Source: Salipiger pentaromativorans
GTDB taxonomy: Bacteria; Pseudomonadota; Alphaproteobacteria; Rhodobacterales; Rhodobacteraceae
Assembly: GCF_024721115.1 (NCBI RefSeq)
Contig: NZ_JAMDHK010000002.1
Location: 248,001 to 312,000, forward strand
DNA length: 64,000 bases
Direction: 5' to 3'
Translations under genes and position numbers: made by a program
Shown: piece after piece, positions 55,191 to 62,601 of the stretch
Layout of the letters: every line of letters begins with the position of its first letter
How positions within the stretch are numbered: the first letter of the stretch is position 1
The notes under the pieces: generated by a model
What the model saw: the letters and a program-made list of their open reading frames with translations, nothing else
The model's database searches: none
What the model was told of the DNA's origin: nothing

Positions 55191-55973
55191 TCAGCATGCC
55201 AGGTCGACCCAGACGGGAACGTGATCGGAGGGTTTGTCGCGGCCGCGAATGTCGCGGTCGATCTGCACATCGGTCATCAGATCGGCGGCCTGCGGCGACA
55301 GCAGGACATGGTCGATCCGGATGCCGTTGTTCCGCTGCCAGGCGCCGGCCTGGTAATCCCAGAACGAGTAATGCCCGGGGCCGGGGTGGCGGGTGCGGAA
55401 CGCCTCGGTGAAGCCGAGGTTCAGGATTCGGCGAAAGGCGTCGCGGGTCTGCGGCAGGTAGAGCGCGTCCTCGGTCCAGCTTTCGGGTTTGGCGGCATCC
55501 TCGGCCTGTGGGATCACATTGTAGTCGCCGGCCATGAGAAAGGGCATCTCCTCGGCCAGCAGCGCGCGGGCACGGGCTTCCATGCGGGCCATCCAGGCGA
55601 GCTTGTAATCGTATTTCGGCCCCGGTGCCGGGTTGCCGTTGGGCAGGTAGAGCCCGCAGAGCCGCAGCGCATGGCGGTCGCCCACCACCGTCGCCTCGAT
55701 CCAGCGCGCCTGTTCGTCGGTGTCGTCGCCGGGCAGCCCGCGGGTCACGTCCTCGAGCGGCAGTTTCGACAGGATGGCGACGCCGTTGAAGCCCTTCTGC
55801 CCGTGCGTCTCGACCTGATAGCCGCGCTCTTCCAGAAGCTCGCGGGGGAAAGCCTCATCGACCGACTTGATCTCTTGCAGCAGCGCCACGTCGGGCTGCG
55901 CCTCGTCGAGCCAGTCGGTCAGGGCGCCGATGCGCGCCTTGATGCCGTTGATGTTGAACGTGGCGATCTTCAT
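55191..55973 (-). CDS. xthA: Exodeoxyribonuclease III
   Basis: An AP endonuclease/exonuclease for base-excision repair, 260 residues. The endonuclease/exonuclease/phosphatase fold shows MKIATFNINGIKARI at the N-terminus, LLQEIKSVDEAFP (catalytic Glu), GLYLPNGNPAPGPKYDYKLAWM, AGDYNVIPQAEDAAKP (Asp and Asn), and IDHVLLSPQAADLMT plus KPSDHVPVWVDL (His pair). The frame continues 36 codons upstream but only through the AT-rich region. Confidence 0.94.
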   Translation of the reverse strand: MKIATFNINGIKARIGALTDWLDEAQPDVALLQEIKSVDEAFPRELLEERGYQVETHGQKGFNGVAILSKLPLEDVTRGLPGDDTDEQARWIEATVVGDRHALRLCGLYLPNGNPAPGPKYDYKLAWMARMEARARALLAEEMPFLMAGDYNVIPQAEDAAKPESWTEDALYLPQTRDAFRRILNLGFTEAFRTRHPGPGHYSFWDYQAGAWQRNNGIRIDHVLLSPQAADLMTDVQIDRDIRGRDKPSDHVPVWVDLAC

Positions 55974-56101
55974 GGGCCCCTCCGCTGCGCTGGCCAAGCT
56001 ATCGCCCAAGCACCGCCCATGGGCAAGCCCGCAGCCCGTTTTGAGGCAGCGATTCGAGGATTTCGCGGCGCGATTCGGCAAAATCGGCAGGCCGCAAAAA
56101 T

Positions 56102-56185
56102 TTATCCACAGAAATTATTCTTCTGTGGGTAAGCAGAATTTTGATTGTTTCAGGTCTTCTTAGCGGTGTCTTTGCATGTGGATAA
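56102..56185. promoter_or_regulatory. Cluster of DnaA boxes in an AT-rich intergenic region
   Basis: TTATCCACA at 56102-56110 and its inverse TGTGGATAA at 56177-56185 match the high-affinity DnaA box exactly. A third, inverted, TGTGGGTAA, at 56124-56132 differs at one base. The first two form an inverted repeat (TTATCCACAGAA / TTCTGTGGGTAA) with a seven-base spacer. The region between xthA and the repeat-protein gene (55974-56290) is markedly more AT-rich than its surroundings. Confidence 0.6.
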
Positions 56186-56290
56186 CTTATGTATTATTCA
56201 ACCTATGGCAGAAAGCATATTGTCAGAAACAAGCATCGGCGGAAACCCTGAAGTGGCAAAGACTGCACAATCACACACAGGGGAAGCCCA

Positions 56291-56878
56291 ATGACCGCTC
56301 AACTTAAGCACGTAATCTCTGAAGAAATTCTTGATGATCGCGGCGCCGATCTGTTCGGCGGCGACGCGGTGGAAATGTTCACCTCGGGCGCCGCGCCGAT
56401 GGCACAGGGCGATGCGCTTCTGGGCGATGCGGTCGAGATGTTCACCTCCGGTGCCGCACCGATCTCCAGCGCCACAGCCCTCGGCGACGCCACGGGTCTC
56501 TTCACCTCGGGTGCCGCACCCATGAGCACCGCCGCGCTGACCGGCGACGCCGTGGAAATGTTCACCTCGGGCGCCGCACCGGTGACCTCCGATGCCTCGC
56601 GCGGCGATGCGGTGGAAATGTTCACCTCGGGTGCCGCTCCGATGACCTCCGACGCCTCGCGCGGCGATGCGGTGGAGATGTTCACCTCCGGTGCCGCTCC
56701 GATGACCTCCGATGCCTCGCGCGGCGACGCGGTGGAAATGTTCACCTCGGGTGCCGCTCCGATGACCTCCGACGCCTCGCGTGGCGATGCGGTGGAGATG
56801 TTCACCTCGGGCGCAGCCCCCAAAGGCACCCGTGCCGCCGCCGGCGAGGCCACCGGTCTCTTCACCTCGGGCGCCTGA
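56291..56878 (+). CDS. Protein of nine 20-residue tandem repeats (GDAVEMFTSGAAP)
   Basis: A 195-residue product of unknown function. The first 23 residues (MTAQLKHVISEEILDDRGADLFG) form a leader. Nine copies of G[DE]A[VT][EG][ML]FTSGAAP follow at residues 24, 45, 65, 85, 105, 125, 145, 165 and 185, with spacers such as MTSDASR; the last copy ends in FTSGA at the stop codon. Spacing is 20 residues except 21 between the first two. Units five to eight are nearly identical, while synonymous differences separate their DNA. No signal peptide or membrane segment is visible. AGGGGA stands 8 bases upstream of the start. Precursor peptide, surface coat or protein scaffold are possible guesses. Confidence 0.8.
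   Translation: MTAQLKHVISEEILDDRGADLFGGDAVEMFTSGAAPMAQGDALLGDAVEMFTSGAAPISSATALGDATGLFTSGAAPMSTAALTGDAVEMFTSGAAPVTSDASRGDAVEMFTSGAAPMTSDASRGDAVEMFTSGAAPMTSDASRGDAVEMFTSGAAPMTSDASRGDAVEMFTSGAAPKGTRAAAGEATGLFTSGA
56360..56875 (+). repeat. 60-bp tandem coding repeat
   Basis: Nine units averaging 60 bp, best conserved between about 56585 and 56820. Differences between neighbouring copies are mostly at third codon positions. Confidence 0.9.
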
Positions 56879-56950
56879 TCGTCCGATGACCAAGCTGCGG
56901 GCGTCTTGGGGATGAGACGCCCGCCTGCGCAGAGAAGGGAAAGGCCCGCC

Positions 56951-58012
56951 ATGACCAATGTGATCGCGCTCCGCCCCAAGGCCCGTGTCGCGGCGCCCGA
57001 AACCGGCGCCGCCGCCTTGCTCTCGAGCTTTGCCGCCTGCCGCCGCCGCGAGGACGATGTCTTCTGGCTCAAGGAAAACGCCGAGCTGCTGAACATTCTC
57101 GAATGCACCGGCGCCGAGGTCGCCCCCGAAGCGCTTGCGGTGCTGCGGGGCTTTTACGACACGGTCGAGGACCGGCTGGCCTTCTTCCCGCAATACTATC
57201 GTTTCCTGATTTCGATCGCGCTCGATCTGGAAGACCTGGGCATGCCCGGCGACACCGGCGTGCGGCTGACCGAACGCGCGGCGCGCGAGGATTTCGCCGG
57301 CGCGGAGCTGTCGGACCTGCAACGCATGGAGGCGCGGCGTCTGCTGGCGCGGCGCGGGCAGGCGGGTCCGGCGGATACAGCGCTCGAGGACCGGCTGCGC
57401 GCCTTTTGCGCCCGGTCGCAGACCTTCGCTCTGCCAAACAAGAAAGCCGCCTATGAGCTGACCCATATTGTGTTCTACCTCAGCGAGTACGGGCGCCGCG
57501 ACCCCGGTCTTGACGAGAAGACGGTAACCAGCCTGCATTTCGCCGGCAACCTGGCATTTCTTGATCAGAATTCGGACCTTCTGGCCGAAATCTGCATCGC
57601 GCTGTGCTATGCGGGCGAGACGCCGCCGGCGCTCTGGACCGCCTGGCTCACGCGGGAGACTCACCTGTTCTCGGTGGAACAGGGCGAGGGACTCTCGGTG
57701 GCCGACGATTATCACGACTTCCTCGTCTGCAACTGGCACGCGGCGGTGAGCGGCGCCACGCCGTTCCGCAAGCCGCTTGCGGCCGAGCGGATGCGCTTTA
57801 CCCGGTCGCAACGCAGCGCGGCGCCGCTGCGCGAGCTGTCCGAGGCGCTGTTTGCCGAAGGCGCGGCGCGGCGTCCCGACTGGGCGGCGATGCGGGCGCG
57901 GATGGGCGCGCGGCTGTCGGCGCAGACGCTCGACGTGGTCGATACGCTGGCCGGGCAATCGGCCCATTTCGACGCCTTCTTCGAAGGCTTCGCCCGCGCG
58001 GGGCGGGGATGA
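56951..58012 (+). CDS. Unrecognised 353-residue protein next to the repeat protein
   Basis: A mostly helical, cytoplasmic-looking protein (MTNVIALRPKARVAAPETGAAALLSSF..). No signal, membrane helix or catalytic motif is recognised; segments such as EDDVFWLKENAELLNILECTG, FFPQYYRFLISIALDLEDLG and NKKAAYELTHIVFYLSEYGRRDPG are distinctive but unknown to me. A GAAAGG lies upstream of the ATG at 56951; the earlier ATG at 56906 gives an unlikely basic extension. It follows the repeat gene by 72 bases on the same strand and is translationally coupled to the exporter gene. Confidence 0.8.
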   Translation: MTNVIALRPKARVAAPETGAAALLSSFAACRRREDDVFWLKENAELLNILECTGAEVAPEALAVLRGFYDTVEDRLAFFPQYYRFLISIALDLEDLGMPGDTGVRLTERAAREDFAGAELSDLQRMEARRLLARRGQAGPADTALEDRLRAFCARSQTFALPNKKAAYELTHIVFYLSEYGRRDPGLDEKTVTSLHFAGNLAFLDQNSDLLAEICIALCYAGETPPALWTAWLTRETHLFSVEQGEGLSVADDYHDFLVCNWHAAVSGATPFRKPLAAERMRFTRSQRSAAPLRELSEALFAEGAARRPDWAAMRARMGARLSAQTLDVVDTLAGQSAHFDAFFEGFARAGRG

Positions 58013-58887
58013 GCGCGGCGCGCAGCGCTCTGGCCGGCGCCGGGCTGGTGGCGGTCTATACCGGCGCCATCGCCGCGGCGGACGGCATCACCAAGCTGAT
58101 CGCCGGCGGCTATGCCGCGCCGCAGCTCTTTGCGCTGTCTTCGGGGCTGGTGATCCTGCTCTCGCTCGTCGCCGCGCGCAAAAGCGGCGAGGGGCTGCGC
58201 ACGCGCTGCCGGGGCACGATGGCCTTGCGCAGCCTGCTGACGGTGCTGGCGGCCATCGGGTTTTTCCAGGCCTTCCGGCTGCTGCCCTTCGCCGATGTCT
58301 TCATCTTCATCGCGCTGATGCCGCTGATCGCGGCAGCGCTGTCCGGCCCCGCTCTGGGCGAGCCGGTGCGTCCGGCGGTCTGGCTGGCGCTGACGCTTGG
58401 CGCCGGCGGGCTGCTCTGCCTGATGCCGGCGGGGCATTTCGCGGTCGATCCCGGCCATCTCTGGGCGCTCTTCGCGGTCTCGACCGGGACCGGCTCGATG
58501 GTGGCCGCGCGCTATATCGCGCGGATCGAGCGGGTGCCGCTGGCCCAGGTCTTCTGGCCCAACCTTGCACTCATGCTTTGCATGGGCGTGGCACTGCCCT
58601 TTGTCTGGCAGCCCATGGGGCTGGCCGATCTGGGCTGGGTCGCGGGCTATGCGCTGTTCCTCTTCGCCGCGCGCTGGCTTTGTGCCGAGGCGCTGCGGCT
58701 GCTGCCCGCCTATGTGGCGACGCCGCTGATGAACCTGCAATTCGTCTGGATGGTCGCCATCGGCTGGTGGGGCTTTGGCGAACTGCCGGGGACGGGCACG
58801 ATGCTGGGCGTGGCGCTGGTGATCGGCTCGGGCCTGTGGCTGGTCGCCGACGAGGCGCTGCCCGAGCGCCGCGCCGCCCGCGCCTGA
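58009..58887 (+). CDS. EamA/DMT-family transporter
   Basis: A 292-residue protein of the drug/metabolite transporter superfamily, with about ten hydrophobic segments and two EamA repeats (first half FFQAFRLLPFADVFIFIALMPLIAAALSG; second half LRLLPAYVATPLMNLQFVWMVAIGWWGFGELP). Such proteins export small metabolites or amino acids. Its ATG overlaps the stop of the upstream unknown gene (ATGA), implying coupled translation and a functional link. Confidence 0.88.
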   Translation: MSAARSALAGAGLVAVYTGAIAAADGITKLIAGGYAAPQLFALSSGLVILLSLVAARKSGEGLRTRCRGTMALRSLLTVLAAIGFFQAFRLLPFADVFIFIALMPLIAAALSGPALGEPVRPAVWLALTLGAGGLLCLMPAGHFAVDPGHLWALFAVSTGTGSMVAARYIARIERVPLAQVFWPNLALMLCMGVALPFVWQPMGLADLGWVAGYALFLFAARWLCAEALRLLPAYVATPLMNLQFVWMVAIGWWGFGELPGTGTMLGVALVIGSGLWLVADEALPERRAARA

Positions 58888-58995
58888 CCGCGTTTCTCTG
58901 ACCACGATTCCGGCCCGGGACACCCCGGGTCGGCTCTTGCGCCCTGCGGGGCTTTGCGGTAGCTGCGGCGCCTTCCCCCGGAAAGGAGGCCGCCC

Positions 58996-60231
58996 ATGTC
59001 CGCCACGCTCGCTGTCGATTTCGGAACCTCGAACTCCGCTGCCGCGCTGCTGGAGCGCGGAGAGGTGCGGCGCATCCCGCTCGAACCCGGGGCCGAAACC
59101 CTGCCCACGGCGGTCTTCTTCCCGGCCGAGGGCGGCGCCATGCGCATCGGCTCCGCCGCCGCCGAGGCGCTGATCGCGGGCGAGGACGGACGTTATATGC
59201 GGGCGCTGAAAAGCGTGCTGGGCACGCCGCTCTTTCACGAAAAGCGGCTGATCGCCAAGCGCCGCCGCACCCTGGCCGAGATCGTCACCGCCTTTCTGAT
59301 CGAGGTGAAGACCCGCGCCGAGGCGCAGACAGGCACGCCGCTGCGCCGGGTGCTGTCGGGCCGCCCGGTGCATTTCCACACCTCCGACACCGAACGCGAC
59401 GCGGCGGCGATTGCCGATCTGCGCGGCTGCTACGAGGCGGCGGGGTTCGAGGAGGTGGATTTCCTCTTCGAGCCGGAGGCGGCGGCGCGCGCCTGTCAGG
59501 AGACCGACCGCCCCGGCGAACTGGGGCTGGTGGTCGATATCGGCGGCGGCACCTCGGATTTCTCGGTCTTCCGGGCCTCCGCGCAGGGCATCGAGATCCT
59601 GGCCTCGCACGGCATCCGCCTCGGCGGCACCGATTTCGACCGTTCCGTCTCGCTTGGCCACGCGATGCCGCTGCTGGGGCTGGGCGGGCAGTTGCGCCGC
59701 CCGCTGGGCGAAGGGCTGCTGCCGGTGCCGCGGGCGCTGTTCGTCGATCTGGCGACCTGGGCGATGATCCCGTTCCTTTATACCGCCGAAACCCGGCGTT
59801 CCGCCCGCGAGATGGAGCGGCTTGCGGTCGAGCCGCAAAAGCTCGGGCGGCTGGCGACGGTGCTCGAGGACGAGCTGGGCCACGAGCTGGCCTTTGCGGT
59901 CGAGCGCGGCAAGATCGCCGCCAATGGCGGTGCGGCGGGGGCGGTCATCGACATGGGGGTGATCGAGACGGGGCTGTCCGCGCCGGTGAGCCCCGGCTCG
60001 CTGGCCTCGGTGCTGGGCGAAGCGGGCGAGCAGTTGCGCCACGCGATGTTCGAGACGCTGTTCCGTGCCCAGGTGGCGCCGGCGCAGATCGGCGCGGTGG
60101 TGCTGGTGGGCGGGTCGAGCCTCATGCATCTGGTGGCGGACGAGGCGCGCGCGGTCTGCCCCGGTGCGCGGCTGCGCCGGTCAGAGGCGTTTACGGCGGT
60201 GATCGACGGTCTGGCGCTGGCCACCGCCTGA
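58996..60231 (+). CDS. Hsp70/DnaK-family ATPase without substrate-binding domain (YegD-like)
   Basis: A 411-residue actin-fold ATPase. Phosphate 1 loop is LAVDFGTSNSAAALLE; the second phosphate region is LGLVVDIGGGTSDFSVFR, and the adenosine motif VLVGGSSLMHLVADE occurs near the C-terminus. The protein ends soon after the nucleotide-binding domain, so the DnaK peptide-binding domain is absent. YegD is an E. coli relative of unknown role. AGGAGG stands before the ATG. It is 108 bases downstream of the EamA gene. Confidence 0.85.
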   Translation: MSATLAVDFGTSNSAAALLERGEVRRIPLEPGAETLPTAVFFPAEGGAMRIGSAAAEALIAGEDGRYMRALKSVLGTPLFHEKRLIAKRRRTLAEIVTAFLIEVKTRAEAQTGTPLRRVLSGRPVHFHTSDTERDAAAIADLRGCYEAAGFEEVDFLFEPEAAARACQETDRPGELGLVVDIGGGTSDFSVFRASAQGIEILASHGIRLGGTDFDRSVSLGHAMPLLGLGGQLRRPLGEGLLPVPRALFVDLATWAMIPFLYTAETRRSAREMERLAVEPQKLGRLATVLEDELGHELAFAVERGKIAANGGAAGAVIDMGVIETGLSAPVSPGSLASVLGEAGEQLRHAMFETLFRAQVAPAQIGAVVLVGGSSLMHLVADEARAVCPGARLRRSEAFTAVIDGLALATA

Positions 60232-60237
60232 GCGGCG

Positions 60238-60561
60238 TCACATCGAGAAGCTGGTGCCGCAGCCGCAGGAGCTGGTGGCGTTCGGGTTCTCGATGGTGAA
60301 GCGCGCGCCGATCAGCTCTTCGGAAAAGTCGATGGTGGCATTGGCGAGGAAGGGCAGGGAGATGGAATCCACCACCACCCGTTCGCCGGCGCCTTCCAGC
60401 ACCAGATCGTCCTCGGCGGGCTCGTCGAGCTTGATCTCGTATTGAAAGCCCGAACAGCCGCCGCCCTCGACGGCCACGCGCAGGGCCTTGCCCTGGGCGC
60501 CGGCGCCGATTTCGTTCAGGCGGGCAAAGGCGCGGTCGGTGACTTTCGGAGGCAGGTTCAT
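60238..60561 (-). CDS. erpA: ErpA-like A-type iron-sulfur carrier
   Basis: A 107-residue HesB/IscA family protein with the three cluster-binding cysteines in VEGGGCSGFQYEIKL and SSCGCGTSFSM. The CGCGTSFS ending is typical of ErpA, and the length matches. It passes clusters to apo-enzymes. It is convergent with the Hsp70-like gene and divergent from dgt. A different A-type protein is at 26241-26621. Confidence 0.9.
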   Translation of the reverse strand: MNLPPKVTDRAFARLNEIGAGAQGKALRVAVEGGGCSGFQYEIKLDEPAEDDLVLEGAGERVVVDSISLPFLANATIDFSEELIGARFTIENPNATSSCGCGTSFSM

Positions 60562-60673
60562 GGCAATGGGTCCAACGGTTTATCTTGGCTCGCAGCCGTA
60601 ATATAGGAAGGGCAGGGACAGGCGGCAACCGGGCGCGACGATCCGGCCCGCAGTAGCAAAAGGCATCAGGCGC

Positions 60674-61846
60674 ATGGCGATCTACGCTTGCGATCCGGTA
60701 CAGGCGCGCCCGCGGCGCGTGATCGAAGAGGAAAGCGCGTTCCGCTCCTGTTTTCAGCGCGATCGCGACCGGATCATTCACTCTTCGGCCTTCCGGCGGC
60801 TCAAGCACAAGACCCAGGTCTTCGTGGAGCACGAGGGCGATTTTTTCCGCACCAGGCTCACCCATTCCATCGAGGTGGCGCAGGTGGCGCGCACCATGGC
60901 GAATGCGCTGGGGCTCAACACCGATCTGACCGAGGCGGTGGCGCTGGCCCATGATCTTGGGCACACGCCCTTTGGCCATACCGGCGAGGATGCGCTGCAC
61001 GAGTTGATGGCGCCCTATGGCGGCTTCGATCACAACGCCCAGGCGCTGCGCATCGTCACCTCGCTGGAGCGGCATTACGCGGAATTCGACGGGCTCAACC
61101 TGACCTGGGACACGCTCGAAGGCATCGCCAAGCACAACGGCCCGCTCTTGCCTCTGGCTGAGGGCAAGGCGCTGCCGGTGACGCTGGCGGAATACAATGC
61201 CGGGCACGATCTGGAGCTGCACACCCATGCCAGCGGCGAGGCGCAGGTGGCGGCGCTGTCGGACGACATCGCCTATAACAACCACGATCTTCAGGACGGG
61301 CTGCGCGCCGGGCTTTTCACCGAGGCGGAAATCGCCGAGCTGGGGCTGATCGCCCCGGCCTATGCCGAGGTCGATGCGCTGTATCCCGGGCTCGATCCCT
61401 ATCGCCGCCGGCACGAGGCGCTGCGGCGGGTCTTTGGTTACATGGTGTCGGATGTGATCGACACCAGCCGCGCGCGGCTGGAGGCGGCGGCGCCCGACTC
61501 GGCCGAGGCGATCCGCCATCTCGGCCGCCCGGTCATCGCCTTTTCCGATGGGATGTGGGGGCAGCTCAAGGAGATCCGCAGCTTTCTCTTCCGCCGGATG
61601 TACCGGGCGCCCTCGGTCATGGAGATCCGCAGCAAGGTCACGCAGGTGGTGCGCGACCTGTTCCCGATCTACATGGATCGCCCAGAGCATTTGCCGCAGC
61701 GCTGGCGCGCCGAGATCGAGGCGGCGCGCGACGAGGCCGAGCTGGCGCGGCTGGTGGCCGATTACATCGCCGGCATGACCGACCGGTTCGCGCTTCAGGC
61801 GCATGAACGGCTGATGGGCGTGGACATCCTGCACGATCTGACCTGA
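60674..61846 (+). CDS. dgt: Deoxyguanosinetriphosphate triphosphohydrolase-like protein
   Basis: A 390-residue HD-domain dNTPase that splits dNTPs to nucleoside and triphosphate. RDRIIHSSAFRRLKHKTQVF is the N-terminal Dgt signature. Metal ligands are in RTRLTHSIEVAQ (His) and ALAHDLGHTPFGHTGEDAL (HD). The later ALSDDIAYNNHDLQDGL (Asp) completes the site. The conserved phenylalanine/tyrosine-rich substrate region follows. It is divergent from erpA. Confidence 0.93.
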   Translation: MAIYACDPVQARPRRVIEEESAFRSCFQRDRDRIIHSSAFRRLKHKTQVFVEHEGDFFRTRLTHSIEVAQVARTMANALGLNTDLTEAVALAHDLGHTPFGHTGEDALHELMAPYGGFDHNAQALRIVTSLERHYAEFDGLNLTWDTLEGIAKHNGPLLPLAEGKALPVTLAEYNAGHDLELHTHASGEAQVAALSDDIAYNNHDLQDGLRAGLFTEAEIAELGLIAPAYAEVDALYPGLDPYRRRHEALRRVFGYMVSDVIDTSRARLEAAAPDSAEAIRHLGRPVIAFSDGMWGQLKEIRSFLFRRMYRAPSVMEIRSKVTQVVRDLFPIYMDRPEHLPQRWRAEIEAARDEAELARLVADYIAGMTDRFALQAHERLMGVDILHDLT

Positions 61847-61953
61847 CGGTGCCGCATCGCGGCGGGTTGATTTGTCTTGCGAAAGATGCAGGAATTCCGG
61901 CAGTGGCAAGGGGCTCTATCTCTTTGCCGATGCTGGTGTTTCTGGGGTGAACG

Positions 61954-62601
61954 GTGCGAAGCCTGTTCGGAGTTTCGGCGTTTTCCGGAAAGGTCGCGGT
62001 GCTGTCCGGGGCATGCCACCCGCTGGGCCGCGCGCTGGCGCGGCGGCTGGCCGGGTTCGGCGCGCTGGTGGTGGCGATCGACCGCAGGGCCGAGCCGCTT
62101 TACGCGCTGGCGAAAGACGCGCCGCAGCGGATCGAGCCGCTGGCGCTGGATCTGTCGAGCGCCGCCGCGCGCGGCATTCTGGCCGAAGCCTGGGAGCGCG
62201 AACCGGTGCATGCGCTCTACGATCTCTCGGCGCTGGCGGGAGAGGCGCCGCTGTCGGTTGCGCTGGAGCGGTCGGCGGGGATTCTGGAGGCGCTGACGCC
62301 GGGGCTGCGCGCCGGGCGCGGACGCGCCGTTCTGGCGCTGCCCGGGGCCGGCAAACCGGCGCTGGCGGCGGCTCTGGCAGCGCTGCTGAAGGATCGGGAC
62401 GCGGCGCTGGCCCCGGCGCGGCTGCACGGTCTGCGCCTGCCCGCCGGAACCGAAGGCTGGACAGAGGCCCGCTGCATGTCATCTGGTGACCTCATGCTGG
62501 CCCTCACCCATCCGGTGACGCGCGGCCTCGCCGGAGGGCGCGTGCTGACGGAGCGGGCGGAGACCGGGACGACTGGAAAGGAACGTGATGGCGATGGCTG
62601 A
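61954..62601 (+). CDS. Rossmann-fold protein, degenerate short-chain dehydrogenase-like
   Basis: A 215-residue protein starting at GTG with GGGGTGA a few bases upstream. GKVAVLSGACHPLGRALARRLAGFGALVVAIDRRAE resembles the NAD(P)-binding start of a short-chain dehydrogenase (TGxxxGxG is changed to SGACHPLG). The usual NAG motif and the catalytic Ser-Tyr-Lys set are not recognisable, so it is unlikely to be an active dehydrogenase. It overlaps the antiporter gene by 14 bases and may act with it. Confidence 0.65.
   Translation: MRSLFGVSAFSGKVAVLSGACHPLGRALARRLAGFGALVVAIDRRAEPLYALAKDAPQRIEPLALDLSSAAARGILAEAWEREPVHALYDLSALAGEAPLSVALERSAGILEALTPGLRAGRGRAVLALPGAGKPALAAALAALLKDRDAALAPARLHGLRLPAGTEGWTEARCMSSGDLMLALTHPVTRGLAGGRVLTERAETGTTGKERDGDG

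Noticed and set aside
56360-56875. Regular 60-bp repeats considered as a CRISPR array
   Set aside because: There are no unique spacers; repeats are contiguous, in frame, and encode a repeat protein.
57712-60129. 805-codon minus-strand frame over the EamA and Hsp70-like genes
   Set aside because: The plus strand encodes two recognisable proteins with overlaps and ribosome sites; the minus frame is low-complexity Arg/His/Gln.
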